Source of the DNA: Actinomycetes bacterium
GTDB taxonomy: Bacteria; Actinomycetota; Acidimicrobiia; Acidimicrobiales; JAKAOS01
Length of the DNA stretch: 52,036 nucleotides
Assembly (NCBI GenBank): GCA_021791675.1
Contig: JAJYWE010000013.1
Span: forward strand, 3,378 to 55,413
Direction of reading: 5' to 3'
Part shown: positions 15,324 through 23,991 of the stretch, one piece after another
Numbering within the stretch: the first letter of the stretch is position 1
How the letters are laid out: each line of letters begins with the position of its first letter
Translations under genes and position numbers: made by a program
The notes under the pieces: generated by a model
Told to the model about the DNA's origin: nothing
The model's input: only the letters and a program-made list of their open reading frames with translations
Database searches by the model: none

Positions 15324-16322
15324 ATGAGCGCCGTGGACGCCGGCCTCCTCGCCGGTCTCGTGGTGGCGGTCGCCGCGCTGTTCGGCCTCGCGCTCGCCTA
15401 CGGGCGGAGCCGCGCCGCCGAAGCCGCTGCTCGCGCCGAGGCGACTGCAGAGACCGCCCGGCTCCGCCTGGAGCTGGAGCGAGCCGAGGCGGGCGCCGCA
15501 GCGGCAGAGGACGCGCTCGCAGGAGAGGAAGCCGCACGCCGCTCGCTCGCGGAGGCGCTCGGGGTTGCGGAGGAGCGGGCCGCCGCCGCCGCGGCGGCGG
15601 GCACGGAAGCGGCTGCAGCGGCGGCGCGTGAGGCGGCGCAGCGCAGCCGGCTGGAGGCGCGCCTCGCCTCCGGCGCCGACCCCCGGGTGTCGAGTGCGCT
15701 CCTCGGGCTCGGCTACCTGCGGCGGGTACGGGCTGCAGGCGCATGGGGAGCGGGTGCGGCCGGCCGGGCGGCAGCACCGCCGACGAGCGTGGCGGCGCTG
15801 CTCGTCGCCGCGATCGAGGCTCAGCTCGACGCTCTCCGGGAGGAGGTGGGGACGCCGGGTGATCTCGTCGCGGACCTCGGCTCGCTCGAGGGCCTACGCG
15901 CCCCGGTTGCACTCCTCGCGCTGGAGGCCCTTTCGGAGCTGTTGGACCACGCAGCCCGGTTGGCGGACGGCGTGACCGTGACGCTCGATTTGGACAGCCA
16001 CGCCCTCGAGACCGCGGTGGACCTGGAAGGGGCGAGTGCGGAGCGGGTGGGGGCGATCGCAGAAGAGCTGGCGGGTCTGCTCGACCCCGCGGCCGGCACG
16101 ATCTCGGTGGACGAACGGCCGGGGGTGGTACGCGTGCGGCTCGGGCTCCGGACAGGGGTACCGAGCCTCACCGACCAGGCGGCGGGGGGCGAGGGAGACG
16201 AGGGAGCGGCAGGGCCCGCCGAGGACGCGGCAGTTGGTCCCGCCGACGACGCGGCAGCTGGGCCCGCCGACGACGCGGCGACTGGGCCCGCCGACGACGC
16301 AGCAGCTGAGCCGGGGGGTTGA
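15324..16322 (+). CDS. Membrane-anchored coiled-coil protein with possible degenerate ATPase-like domain
   Basis: The 332-aa protein has one N-terminal membrane helix (AGLLAGLVVAVAALFGLALAY), a long Ala/Glu/Arg coiled coil (~28-115), a domain from ~145 to 275, and an Ala/Asp tail of four 8-residue repeats (GPADDAAA). The middle domain (LLALEALSELLDHAARLADGVTVTLDL) has the helix-strand order of a histidine-kinase ATPase module, but no N, G1 or G2 box is seen, so any kinase role is doubtful. ATG 15324 lies in ATGA with a small upstream frame that I do not accept as a gene. Function unknown. Confidence 0.7.
   Translation: MSAVDAGLLAGLVVAVAALFGLALAYGRSRAAEAAARAEATAETARLRLELERAEAGAAAAEDALAGEEAARRSLAEALGVAEERAAAAAAAGTEAAAAAAREAAQRSRLEARLASGADPRVSSALLGLGYLRRVRAAGAWGAGAAGRAAAPPTSVAALLVAAIEAQLDALREEVGTPGDLVADLGSLEGLRAPVALLALEALSELLDHAARLADGVTVTLDLDSHALETAVDLEGASAERVGAIAEELAGLLDPAAGTISVDERPGVVRVRLGLRTGVPSLTDQAAGGEGDEGAAGPAEDAAVGPADDAAAGPADDAATGPADDAAAEPGG
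16212..16307 (+). repeat. 24-bp in-frame repeat (x4) at 3' end of gene 15324-16322
   Basis: Four 24-bp units (GGGCCCGCCGACGACGCGGC plus 4 variable bases) encode GPAEDAAV, GPADDAAA, GPADDAAT and GPADDAAA just before the stop codon. Differences are mostly silent or conservative. Confidence 0.9.
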
Positions 16323-16426
16323 CCCGAGCCCTGGCGCGCCACCAGTCGCTACCGGCCGGCGGGCCGGAGCGACGCGCTGGGCGGCGACCCGGCGGGAGCC
16401 CACCTGGGTACCCGTTCCTCGCGCCT

Positions 16427-16443
16427 TGGCCTACGCTTGGCCA
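16427..16443 (+). promoter_or_regulatory. Inverted repeat around a possible -10 box, upstream of acyl-CoA synthetase
   Basis: TGGCC-TACGCTT-GGCCA places a TAnnnT hexamer (TACGCT) inside a short inverted repeat, about 140 bp upstream of the ATG at 16585. It could be an operator over a -10 element. No good -35 is visible and the leader would be long. The rest of the 16323-16584 gap shows only the ribosome binding site. Confidence 0.25.
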
Positions 16444-16584
16444 GCGGGCGAACGCGGCCGGCCCGAGCTCGGGGAGGACGTGTCCCCGGGCGTACCGTGC
16501 GTCGGCCGTGCCCGTGACGCGCTGGTCCGCTCGACGCGGGCAGCCGGGTGGCGGCACGCCGTGAGCACCGAGAGAGGGGAAGCA

Positions 16585-18207
16585 ATGCGCTCCACGATGG
16601 GGGAAGGGCCACTCACGATCACCGACATCCTGCGGCGGGGGCAGGAGTACTTCGGCGAGTCCGTCGTGTCGACCTTCGACGGCGCGTCGGGTGTCGCAAC
16701 TGCGACCTTCGCCGAGGTCGGCGCTCGGGCAGAGCGGCTCGCCGCAGCGCTGCGCCGGCTCGGCATCGACGGTGACCAGCGAGTTGCCACTTTCGCCTTC
16801 AACAACCAGACCCACCTGGAGGCGTACCTCGCCGTCCCGGCGATGGGCGCCGTTCTCCACACCCTCAACGTCCGGCTCTTTCCCGAGCAGCTCGTCTACG
16901 TCGTGAACCACGCCGAGGACCGGGTCGTCCTCGTCGACGCCGCCGCAGCGCCGCTCCTGGCCCGGGTGCTCCCCGAGCTCCGGACCGTCGAGCACGTGGT
17001 CGTGGTCGGGGACGGCGAGGCCGACGGGCTCGGGGAGGTCCTGCGCTACGAGGAGCTCCTCGCCGCCGACGACGGAGGCTTCGCCTGGCCGGACCTGGAC
17101 GAGCGGAGCGCTGCGGCGATGTGCTACACGTCGGGGACCACGGGCAACCCGAAGGGCGTCGTCTACAGCCACCGCTCCACCTGGCTGCACGCGATGGCGG
17201 TGAACGCGGCGGCGAACGTGGGCTGCACCGAGGAGGACCGGGCCCTCGTGGTGGTCCCGATGTTCCACGCCAATGCGTGGGGCATGCCGTACTCTGCCTG
17301 GGCCGCCGGCGCGGACCTCATCTTTCCGCAGCGCTTCCTCCAGCCGGAGCCGCTCGCCCGCCTGATCTCCCTCACCCGCCCGACCATCTCGGCCGGCGTG
17401 CCCACGGTCTGGAACGACCTCCTCCACTACAGCGAGAGCCACGAGCTGGACCTCTCGTCGTTCCGCCTCCTCACCGGCGGCGGGGCGGCCGTGCCGAGGG
17501 CGCTGGTCGACGCCTACGAGGACCGGTTTGGCATCATGCTGCTCCAGGGTTGGGGGATGACCGAGACGAGCCCCGTCTGCGCCCTGTCCCGCCCGCCGCG
17601 AGGCACCGCCCCGGAGGAGGCCCGCGCCTGGCGAGCCCGCACGGGCCGGGTGGTTGCCGGCGTGCAGATGCGCGTCGTCGACGACGAGGGTCGGGAGCTG
17701 CCGAAGGACGGGAAGGCCCTCGGCGAGTTCGAGGTCCGGGGCCCGTGGATCACGGCCTCGTACTACGGGGACGAGGATCCCTCTCGTTTCCACGACGGCT
17801 GGCTCCGCACGGGGGACGTCGGCACGCTCGACGAGCACGGCTTCATGCAGATCTCCGATCGTTCGAAGGACGTCATCAAGTCCGGCGGGGAGTGGATCTC
17901 CTCGGTGGAGCTGGAGAACACCCTGATGGCGAACCCCGACGTCGTCGAGGCAGCGGTGGTCGGCGTGCCGGACGACCGTTGGGACGAGCGTCCGCTCGCC
18001 TGCGTCGTGCTGCGCGAGGGGGCCGCGGCCGGGCCTTCCGACCTGGCTGCGTTCTTGGCCGGCAAGGTTGCCTCCTGGTGGGTGCCCGAGCGCTGGGCGC
18101 GCGTGGAGGAGGTGCCGAAGACGAGCGTCGGCAAGTTCGACAAGAAGGTCCTACGTGCCCGCTACGCAAAGGGTGAGCTCGAGGTCGAGCGCCTCCCCGG
18201 GAAGTAG
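16585..18207 (+). CDS. Fatty-acyl-CoA synthetase (AMP-dependent ligase, FadD type)
   Basis: The 540-aa enzyme activates a carboxylic acid with ATP and CoA. The P-loop signature CYTSGTTGNPKGVVYSHRS is at ~residue 180, followed by VPMFHANAWG, LLQGWGMTETSPV, GWLRTGDVG (A7/A8 region), RSKDVIKSGGEWISSVELE and the C-terminal catalytic Lys segment KTSVGKFDKKVLR. This set is typical of medium/long-chain acyl-CoA synthetases. ATG 16585 follows GAGAGGGGAAGC; an in-frame GTG lies 24 bases upstream, and the track's 16036 start is shadow. Chain length specificity cannot be read. It may work with the nearby DegV lipid-binding protein. Confidence 0.95.
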   Translation: MRSTMGEGPLTITDILRRGQEYFGESVVSTFDGASGVATATFAEVGARAERLAAALRRLGIDGDQRVATFAFNNQTHLEAYLAVPAMGAVLHTLNVRLFPEQLVYVVNHAEDRVVLVDAAAAPLLARVLPELRTVEHVVVVGDGEADGLGEVLRYEELLAADDGGFAWPDLDERSAAAMCYTSGTTGNPKGVVYSHRSTWLHAMAVNAAANVGCTEEDRALVVVPMFHANAWGMPYSAWAAGADLIFPQRFLQPEPLARLISLTRPTISAGVPTVWNDLLHYSESHELDLSSFRLLTGGGAAVPRALVDAYEDRFGIMLLQGWGMTETSPVCALSRPPRGTAPEEARAWRARTGRVVAGVQMRVVDDEGRELPKDGKALGEFEVRGPWITASYYGDEDPSRFHDGWLRTGDVGTLDEHGFMQISDRSKDVIKSGGEWISSVELENTLMANPDVVEAAVVGVPDDRWDERPLACVVLREGAAAGPSDLAAFLAGKVASWWVPERWARVEEVPKTSVGKFDKKVLRARYAKGELEVERLPGK

Positions 18208-18213
18208 CGGCTC

Positions 18214-18471
18214 GTGGCCGTAGGGGCGAGTGACGGCGACCGTGCCCTGCTCGCCGAGCTGGCTGCGACGCTCGAGGACGTCTCCGAGTCGCTCGCCGAG
18301 TTGATGCTCGAGGCACTCCGACGCCAGGAGGCGGCCGAGACGAGCGCAGACCGCGACGCCGGGCGGGCCGAAGAACGCCGCCTTGCGCGGGCCCGGCGCG
18401 CGGTCGAGCGTGCACGGGAGGTTCTCGGTTCCGAGCCGGGGGACGACGAGGGGCCCGTCGCTGGGGAGTGA
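18214..18471 (+). CDS. Small charged hypothetical protein, 85 aa
   Basis: GTG 18214 is only six bases after the acyl-CoA synthetase stop, so it would be co-transcribed. The product is helical and charged (ALLAELAATLEDVSESLAELMLEALRRQE, then RARRAVERAREVLG), without Cys, signal peptide or membrane segment. There is no strong ribosome binding site of its own. I do not recognise a family; a real gene is more likely than not because the frame has regular heptad-like structure and stops before a hairpin. Confidence 0.5.
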   Translation: MAVGASDGDRALLAELAATLEDVSESLAELMLEALRRQEAAETSADRDAGRAEERRLARARRAVERAREVLGSEPGDDEGPVAGE

Positions 18472-18540
18472 CCGGGCCGGCCCGTGCCTCGGGCCCGGGG
18501 CCCGGGGCCCGCCCCAGCCTTCTCGGTGGAGCCCTCCTGG

Positions 18541-18561
18541 CGGCGCTGCAGGGCAGCGCCG
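18541..18561. terminator. Stem-loop between convergent genes
   Basis: CGGCGCTG (18541-18548) and CAGCGCCG (18554-18561) form a perfect 8-bp stem with a 5-base loop, ending just before the stop codon of the minus-strand LOG gene and 70 bp after the plus-strand gene. There is no U-tract, but position and symmetry suit a shared terminator. Confidence 0.4.
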
Positions 18562-18566
18562 TGACG

Positions 18567-19685
18567 CTAGAGAGTGGGCAGTCGCGCCCGGTCGGGCTCC
18601 GCCGGGAGCGTCGCGTTGAGGGCGTCTATGAGCTCGCGCAAGCGCCCCTGGTGGATCCGGTCGAAGCGGAACACCACCCGCTCGAGCTCGAGGTGGTCCC
18701 CCTCGCTCCGCTCGATCGGGAGTGGCTCGCTGCGCTGGAGCCCGCTCGCATCCGCGATGTCGGCGAACTGGGCACTCAGCTCGGCGAGCTGGCGGTCGTC
18801 GGGCGCACGCCGGACCCGGAGCACCAGCCGGCTCCCGACGAAGCGGCGGGAGTGGTAGTTGCGGTAGAAGCCGAGCAGCTCTGCCACGGCGTCCTCCACG
18901 CTGTCGGTGATGCGGTAGAGGGCACGGTCGCCGGCGGACACGAGCCCGTCCGCGACCAGCTCCTCGTCGACGAAGCGCTGCCACGATCGCCAGTAGGTTC
19001 CGCCGGGCACGTCCACGAGCACGATCGGCGCCGGGTCGGCCTTGCCGGTCTGGACCAGGGTGAGGAGCTCGAACGCCTCGTCCTGGGTGCCGAAGCCACC
19101 GGGGAGGACGGCATAACCCGCCGACTCTTTCATCAGCATGAGCTTGCGCGTGAAGAAGTACTTCATCTCCACCAGCTTCGGGTCCTCGGCGATGTGTGGG
19201 CTCGCTCCCTGCTCGAAGGGGAGCCGGATGTTGATCCCGAAGGAGTGCTCGCGCCCAGCCCCTTCGAGCCCCGCCGCCATGATGCCGGGTCCTGCCCCGG
19301 TCACGACCATCCAGCCCTCCGCGGCGAGGCGGGCGGCAAGGGTTCGCGCCTGGGCGTAGAGGGGATCCTCAGGTCGGGTGCGGGCCGAGCCGAACATCGT
19401 GACCTTCGGGACGTGTCGATAGGGTGCGAAGACCCGGAACGCCTCGGTCATCTCGGCCAGCGCGGCGTTGGTGATCTTCAGGTCGAGGCGGGAGGGGTGG
19501 TCGAGCGCGAGCGCGACGGCGGTGGCGAGGATCGCCCCGACCTGGTCGCGGTTCTCGGTGGGTCCGATGGCCGCGAGGAGCTCGTCGACGAGCTCGCCGA
19601 GGTGTTCGGGGAGCCCCTGGAACGTGGCCGAGCGGCGCCGGCCCCCGCCGCGGGCCTGCCCCGAAGGGGTCGGCTGCTCCGGCAC
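18567..19685 (-). CDS. LOG family protein (cytokinin-activating phosphoribohydrolase-like)
   Basis: The 372-aa protein carries the LOG/lysine-decarboxylase-like nucleotide fold: VTMFGSARTRPEDPLY, GWMVVTGAGPGIMAAGLEGAGRE, the catalytic arginine region FFTRKLMLMKES and the hallmark PGGFGTQDEAFELL. LOG enzymes cleave nucleoside 5'-monophosphates to base and ribose 5-phosphate. It is about twice the length of the minimal family, with a ~95-residue helical N-terminus and a C-terminal domain, as in a long actinobacterial subgroup. GTG 19683-19685 starts it four bases after the fbiC stop, so it is probably in the fbiC transcript. Confidence 0.88.
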   Translation of the reverse strand: MPEQPTPSGQARGGGRRRSATFQGLPEHLGELVDELLAAIGPTENRDQVGAILATAVALALDHPSRLDLKITNAALAEMTEAFRVFAPYRHVPKVTMFGSARTRPEDPLYAQARTLAARLAAEGWMVVTGAGPGIMAAGLEGAGREHSFGINIRLPFEQGASPHIAEDPKLVEMKYFFTRKLMLMKESAGYAVLPGGFGTQDEAFELLTLVQTGKADPAPIVLVDVPGGTYWRSWQRFVDEELVADGLVSAGDRALYRITDSVEDAVAELLGFYRNYHSRRFVGSRLVLRVRRAPDDRQLAELSAQFADIADASGLQRSEPLPIERSEGDHLELERVVFRFDRIHQGRLRELIDALNATLPAEPDRARLPTL

Positions 19686-19689
19686 CCGA

Positions 19690-22116
19690 TCAAGCCGCCG
19701 TGGTCGCGGGAGCGTAGAGGGTGGTTCGCTGCGCGAGCGGGCGCGAAAGCGGCTCCACGATCTGGCGGAAGGTGGCCTCGTCCATGCGCTGTCCGTGGGC
19801 CGCCCCGGCGGCGCGCGAGATGTTCTCGTCCATGAGGGTGCCGCCGAGGTCGTTGCAGCCAGCCCGGAGGAGTTGGCGGACGCCGCTCGCGCCGAGCTTC
19901 ACCCAGCTGGCCTGGACGTTCGGGATGCGCCCCCGGTAGGCGATGCGACCCACCGCGTGCATGAGCACGGACTCCCGGAAGGTCGGGCCCTGCCGGGCTC
20001 GACCCTGGCGGTAGAGCGGCGCGGCCATGTGGACGAACGGGAGGGGGACGAACTCGGTGAAGCCCCCGGTCTCGTCCTGCAGCGTGGCGGTGCGCAGGAG
20101 GTGCCTCGCCCAGCTCACCGGTTCCTCGATGGCACCGAACATGATGGTGACGTTGGACCGGAGCCCGACGCCGTGCGCCAGGCGGTGCACCTCGAGCCAG
20201 GTCTCGGTGTCGATCTTGTCAGGGCAGAGGATCGCCCGGACCGGGTCGTCGAGGATCTCGGCTGCGGTGCCGGGAAGGCTGCGCAGGCCGGCGTCGTAGA
20301 GGCGTCGGAGATAGGTCTCGAGCGGCTCGGAGAGCCGGCGCGCCCCCTCGGTGACCTCGAGGGCGGTGAAGCCGTGGATGTGGATCGTCCTCGAGGCGGC
20401 GCGCACGGCGCGTAGCACGTCGAGGTAGTACTCGCCGTCGAACTTCGGGTGGATGCCGCCCTGGAGGCAGACCTCGGTCGCCCCGGCTGCCTCCGCCTGG
20501 GCTACCCGCTCGGAGATCTCGTCCAAGCTGAGCAGGTACGGCTCGCCCCGGAGGTCCAACGACCGCGGGCCCTTCGAGAACGCGCAGAACCGGCACTTGA
20601 AGGTGCAGATGTTCGTGTAGTTGATGTTCCGGTTCGCCACCCAGGTCACCGTGTCGCCGACGGCTTCGCGCCGCAGCTCGTCCGCGAGCGACGCGACCTC
20701 CTCGACCTCCCGGCCGCGTGCCGCGAAGAGCGCGACCAGCTCGCCGAGCCCGGGGGTCTGACCCGCTCGGACGCCGTCGAGCACCTCGGCGACCTGGCCT
20801 CCCGGAACGGCACCGCGGGCCGGGGTGCCCGGCCTGCCGGCGGCTGCGCCGGCGAGTGGCCGGACGAGGAGCGGCGGCGGGGTCGTCCCGCCGGACACCC
20901 AGGCGTGGTCTCGTGCGAGCCACTCGGCATCCGCGTGGTGCAGGGCCGCGGTCGCGGGGCCCGGCGCGAGCCAGCGGTCGCGCTCCCGGAGGTGGCCGGG
21001 GTGGATCGCGAGGCGCGGCGCGAGGGTGAACCCTGCCGCCGCCGTGGCCGCCTCGAGGAGGGCGAGCTCGGGCCAGGGGCGCTCCGGGTTGACGTGGTCG
21101 GCCGTGACGGGCGACACGCCACCCCAGTCGTCGATCCCTGCGTCGAGCAGCGCTGCGAGGTCGCTCGCCAGGTTGGGCGGGGCCTGGACGTGCACCTCGT
21201 CCGGTAGCACCAGGCGGGCGAGGGCCACCGCCCGCACGTGTGCCTCCTCGGGAGCGGGGGGCCAGTCGCGCATGGCAGTGCCCGGCTTGGGCAGGAAGTT
21301 CTGGACGATGACCTCCTGGACGTGGCCGAAGCGGCGTGCGACCGCGGCGATCGCGTGGAGCGCCTCGAGACGGTCGGCCTCGCTCTCGCCGATCCCGACG
21401 AGAATGCCCGTGGTGAAGGGGATGCGCAGGGCACCTGCGGCCTCGAGGGTCGCAAGCCTGCGCTCGGGGGTCTTGTCGGGGCTGCGCCGGTGGCAGTCGA
21501 GATCCCGTCGGAGGGTCTCGAGCATCATGCCCTGGCTCACGCTCACCTCGCGGAGCCGTGCGAGGGCTGGGGCGGTGAGCGCGCCGGCGTTCGTGTGCGG
21601 CAGGAGTCCTGGTCCCTCGAGGACGGCGGCGCAGGCTGCGGCGAGGTAGTCGACGGTGCTCTCGAACCCGTTCGCGTCGAGGAACCTGCGGGCGGTCGGG
21701 TAACGGAGCTCGGGTAGCTCGCCGAGCGTGAAGAGGGCCTCGTGGCAGCCGGCTGCTGCGCCGGCGGCGGCGATCGCCACGACCTCGTCGAGGTCGAGGT
21801 ACGGCGCGGCAAGCCTGGCCGGGGGCTTCGCGAAGGTGCAGTAGCCGCAGTGGTCCCGGCAGAGCATGGTGAGCGGGATGAAGACCTTCGGCGAGTAGGT
21901 GATCCGGCGACCGAAGCAGCGGTCCCGACGCAGGCCGGCCTCGCGTACGAGATCCTCCGTGCGAGCGGCAAGGAGCGCAGCGTCGTCCCACGGTGCGGCG
22001 CCGGGGCCGCTGTCGTCCGTCCCGGGGAGCAGGGAAGCGCCGTCGCCTGTCGGGACGGAGCGGGGGGCGCCGTCGGGAGCAGGCGATCCCCCCCGGGCCG
22101 AGCGATCCAGGGTCAT
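19690..22116 (-). CDS. fbiC: FO synthase FbiC (CofG-CofH fusion), coenzyme F420 biosynthesis
   Basis: FbiC makes the deazaflavin FO from tyrosine and the ribityl-diaminouracil intermediate of riboflavin synthesis, using two radical-SAM centres. The 808-aa protein has CofG at the N-terminus (CRDHCGYC, Cys86/90/93; THTNAGAL-type region PHTNAGALTAP) and CofH in the second half (ICTFKCRFCAFSKGP, ~residue 502; GGIHPKF; IPNVQASWVKLG). ATG 22114-22116 has no Shine-Dalgarno but TAGTCT sits six bases before it, so it may be leaderless. The first 45 residues are low complexity. F420 use is common in actinobacteria. Confidence 0.96.
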   Translation of the reverse strand: MTLDRSARGGSPAPDGAPRSVPTGDGASLLPGTDDSGPGAAPWDDAALLAARTEDLVREAGLRRDRCFGRRITYSPKVFIPLTMLCRDHCGYCTFAKPPARLAAPYLDLDEVVAIAAAGAAAGCHEALFTLGELPELRYPTARRFLDANGFESTVDYLAAACAAVLEGPGLLPHTNAGALTAPALARLREVSVSQGMMLETLRRDLDCHRRSPDKTPERRLATLEAAGALRIPFTTGILVGIGESEADRLEALHAIAAVARRFGHVQEVIVQNFLPKPGTAMRDWPPAPEEAHVRAVALARLVLPDEVHVQAPPNLASDLAALLDAGIDDWGGVSPVTADHVNPERPWPELALLEAATAAAGFTLAPRLAIHPGHLRERDRWLAPGPATAALHHADAEWLARDHAWVSGGTTPPPLLVRPLAGAAAGRPGTPARGAVPGGQVAEVLDGVRAGQTPGLGELVALFAARGREVEEVASLADELRREAVGDTVTWVANRNINYTNICTFKCRFCAFSKGPRSLDLRGEPYLLSLDEISERVAQAEAAGATEVCLQGGIHPKFDGEYYLDVLRAVRAASRTIHIHGFTALEVTEGARRLSEPLETYLRRLYDAGLRSLPGTAAEILDDPVRAILCPDKIDTETWLEVHRLAHGVGLRSNVTIMFGAIEEPVSWARHLLRTATLQDETGGFTEFVPLPFVHMAAPLYRQGRARQGPTFRESVLMHAVGRIAYRGRIPNVQASWVKLGASGVRQLLRAGCNDLGGTLMDENISRAAGAAHGQRMDEATFRQIVEPLSRPLAQRTTLYAPATTAA

Positions 22117-22122
22117 AGCCGC

Positions 22123-22128
22123 AGACTA
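22123..22128 (-). promoter_or_regulatory. Putative -10 box (TAGTCT) of fbiC
   Basis: TAGTCT precedes the fbiC ATG by exactly six bases, the spacing seen at other leaderless candidates. Caveat: its first three bases are also the TAG stop of pgl, so the match could be partly chance. Confidence 0.4.
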
Positions 22129-22863
22129 GGCGGGCACGCCCCCGCTCGGGGGTGGGACGGGCAGGGTCACGGCGCGAGGATGGAGCACCGTCCCGGCCGG
22201 GACACGGGCAGCTGCCGGGTCGACGAGCCAGAGGACCCGCTCCGCCGAGACCCGCCCGGCCGGGAGATCCTCGCCCCGCAGCACTGCGGCGAAGGCCTCC
22301 GCCTTCGCCTCCCCCATGACGGTGAGCACCACGAGCCGGGCGCGTTCGAGCCCGGCGAAGGTGAGGGTGAGGCGCGGGTGCACGTTGCGTCCCGACGGGT
22401 CGACGTTGCGTGCGACGAGACGGCCCGGGCCGGCGTCGAGGGCGGGCGAGCGCGGGAACAGCGAAGCGGTGTGGCCGTCCGGGCCCATCCCGAGGTGCAG
22501 GAGGTCGAAGCGACCGACCTCGGCGACCTTCAGCTGGTAGGCCTCCGGGCCCTCCTCGCAGCGCATGGGGTGGATGGCGTTGGCTGCGCCGACCCGCGAG
22601 AACAGCACCTCGCGTGCGAGGCGCTGGTTGGAGTCCGGATGGTCCGGCGGCACGCAGCGCTCGTCACCCCAGTAGAAGTCGACGTCCAGCCACTCGACGC
22701 GCTCCCCGACGTCCGTCGCCAGACGCTCGTAGCAGGCCCGGCCCGTGCTGCCACCCGACAGGACGAACGCGAAGGTCTCCTCGGTCCTCGCGCGGTAGGA
22801 GTCGACGACGAGCTCGACGAACGCTCCCTCGACGTCGTCGACGACCTTGATCTCACCGTGCAC
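22126..22863 (-). CDS. pgl: 6-phosphogluconolactonase
   Basis: Pgl hydrolyses 6-phosphogluconolactone, the second step of the oxidative pentose phosphate pathway. The 245-aa product shows the family motifs FAFVLSGGSTGRACYERLA, VDFYWGDERCVPPDHPDSN, LHLGMGPDGHTASLFP and VTMGEAKAEAF-type segment (VLTVMGEAKAEAFAAVLRG). GTG 22861-22863 is preceded by GGGAGG with a 4-base spacer, but this ribosome binding site is locked in a long hairpin (22867-22910). It follows opcA after a 111-base gap, the only wide gap in the tkt-tal-zwf-opcA-pgl operon. Confidence 0.94.
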   Translation of the reverse strand: MHGEIKVVDDVEGAFVELVVDSYRARTEETFAFVLSGGSTGRACYERLATDVGERVEWLDVDFYWGDERCVPPDHPDSNQRLAREVLFSRVGAANAIHPMRCEEGPEAYQLKVAEVGRFDLLHLGMGPDGHTASLFPRSPALDAGPGRLVARNVDPSGRNVHPRLTLTFAGLERARLVVLTVMGEAKAEAFAAVLRGEDLPAGRVSAERVLWLVDPAAARVPAGTVLHPRAVTLPVPPPSGGVPA

Positions 22864-22866
22864 CGC

Positions 22867-22910
22867 GCCTCCCGGGGTCGTGGCGGGGCGGCGTCGGGAC
22901 CCCGGGAGGC
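22867..22910 (-). promoter_or_regulatory. 13-bp perfect hairpin sequestering the pgl ribosome binding site
   Basis: On the minus strand GCCTCCCGGGGTC (22910-22898) and GACCCCGGGAGGC (22879-22867) are perfect inverted repeats around an 18-base loop. The 3' arm contains GGGAGG, the pgl Shine-Dalgarno, and ends three bases before GTG. The upstream opcA stop is 65 bases away, so translating ribosomes would not melt it. It could be a translational switch or an intra-operon attenuator. Confidence 0.65.
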
Positions 22911-22974
22911 CCCGATGCCGCCCCGGAAGTGCCAGACGCTCCTCCGAGGTCCACGGGCGAGCTCCCGGGACCGC

Positions 22975-23991
22975 TCATGCCGGGACTCGCCATCCGAGGG
23001 CGCGGCGGAGCGCGTGCTCGTAGATCCGGTCTCGCTCGAGGCGCGAGAGCGCCTGCGCGAGGGACCAGGTGAGCCCGTGCTCGGGGAGCTGGCGGCGTAG
23101 TGAGACGAGCTGCTCACCGTCCACTTCGGCGGTCGCGTCGACGAGCGGCTCGTCCCCCACGCGGCGGACCACGAAGCGCCCCCGTCGCCCGCCGGAGACG
23201 GCGTCGAGCTCGATGGAGGCGTGCACGGCGTCCTCGGTCGCGACGATGTCCTCCGCCAGGTTCAGCCGGTCGGCCACCCAGCCAGCGAGCAGGCGTCTCG
23301 GACCCGGCTGACCGGCGAGGCGTGCCGCGGCCACGCCGAGCTGGAAGCCCCGGAGCTGGGGCTGCTCGAACAGCGCCGCGAGCAGCTCCCGCCACGGGCT
23401 CGTGCGCTTCCACGACAGGTCGACCACCGGATGGCGCCTCGCGAGCTCGGTCAACGCGACGAGTGCCTGGCGCGGGGTCGCGGACGCGGCACCCAACGGC
23501 TCGGCGAAGCGGGAGTCGACGAGCACGGCGTCGGCCATTGCCGCAAGTGGGTCACCCGGCCGGGGGAGCACACCCGGGAACCACACGGCGACCGGGAGAT
23601 GGCGGACGACCAGCGGCGTGAGGAGGGAGTCGAGATGCGCGGCGGCATCGCCCCCGACGGTGAGCGAGAGCTCCTCCCACCAGATCGCGTGGCCCGCAGC
23701 GACGGCTTCCCAGAGCTCGACGCTCGCACCGAGCGACCCGCTGGGCTCCGGGCTCGGGCGGACGAGGACGGTACGGCCCGGATGCCGCGCGCCGAGGCGT
23801 CGCATGGCGGCGGCGGTGCGCCCGAGCGTGCGCTCGTCGTCCGCCACGACGACGAGGTTCACCACGCTCGTGCGGGTCGCGAGGTGCTCGCCCTGGTGGC
23901 GGAGCCCGTCGACGGCGGCGGTGATGGCGGCGAGGTCAGTGCCCTCAGCCTCCCAGGAGCCGACCAGGGTCGGCCCGCTCCCGTCGCTCAC
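22975..23991 (-). CDS. opcA: Glucose-6-phosphate dehydrogenase assembly protein OpcA
   Basis: OpcA is an allosteric partner needed for full Zwf activity in cyanobacteria and actinobacteria. The 338-aa product reads RTSVVNLVVVADDE, GRTVLVRPSP, PLVVRHLPVAVWFPG, DAVLVDSRFAEP, VDLSWKRTSPWRELLAALFE and a C-terminal GWRVPA, the OpcA pattern. GTG 23989-23991 overlaps the zwf stop (GTGA), so the two are translationally coupled as expected of subunits. The longer track frame upstream is shadow of zwf. Confidence 0.92.
   Translation of the reverse strand: MSDGSGPTLVGSWEAEGTDLAAITAAVDGLRHQGEHLATRTSVVNLVVVADDERTLGRTAAAMRRLGARHPGRTVLVRPSPEPSGSLGASVELWEAVAAGHAIWWEELSLTVGGDAAAHLDSLLTPLVVRHLPVAVWFPGVLPRPGDPLAAMADAVLVDSRFAEPLGAASATPRQALVALTELARRHPVVDLSWKRTSPWRELLAALFEQPQLRGFQLGVAAARLAGQPGPRRLLAGWVADRLNLAEDIVATEDAVHASIELDAVSGGRRGRFVVRRVGDEPLVDATAEVDGEQLVSLRRQLPEHGLTWSLAQALSRLERDRIYEHALRRALGWRVPA

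Noticed and set aside
15169-15327. 52-aa frame between degV and gene 15324, overlapping its start by ATGA
   Set aside because: Arg/Gly/Ala-rich with no structure, no ribosome binding site and partial overlap with degV; the ATGA could be chance.
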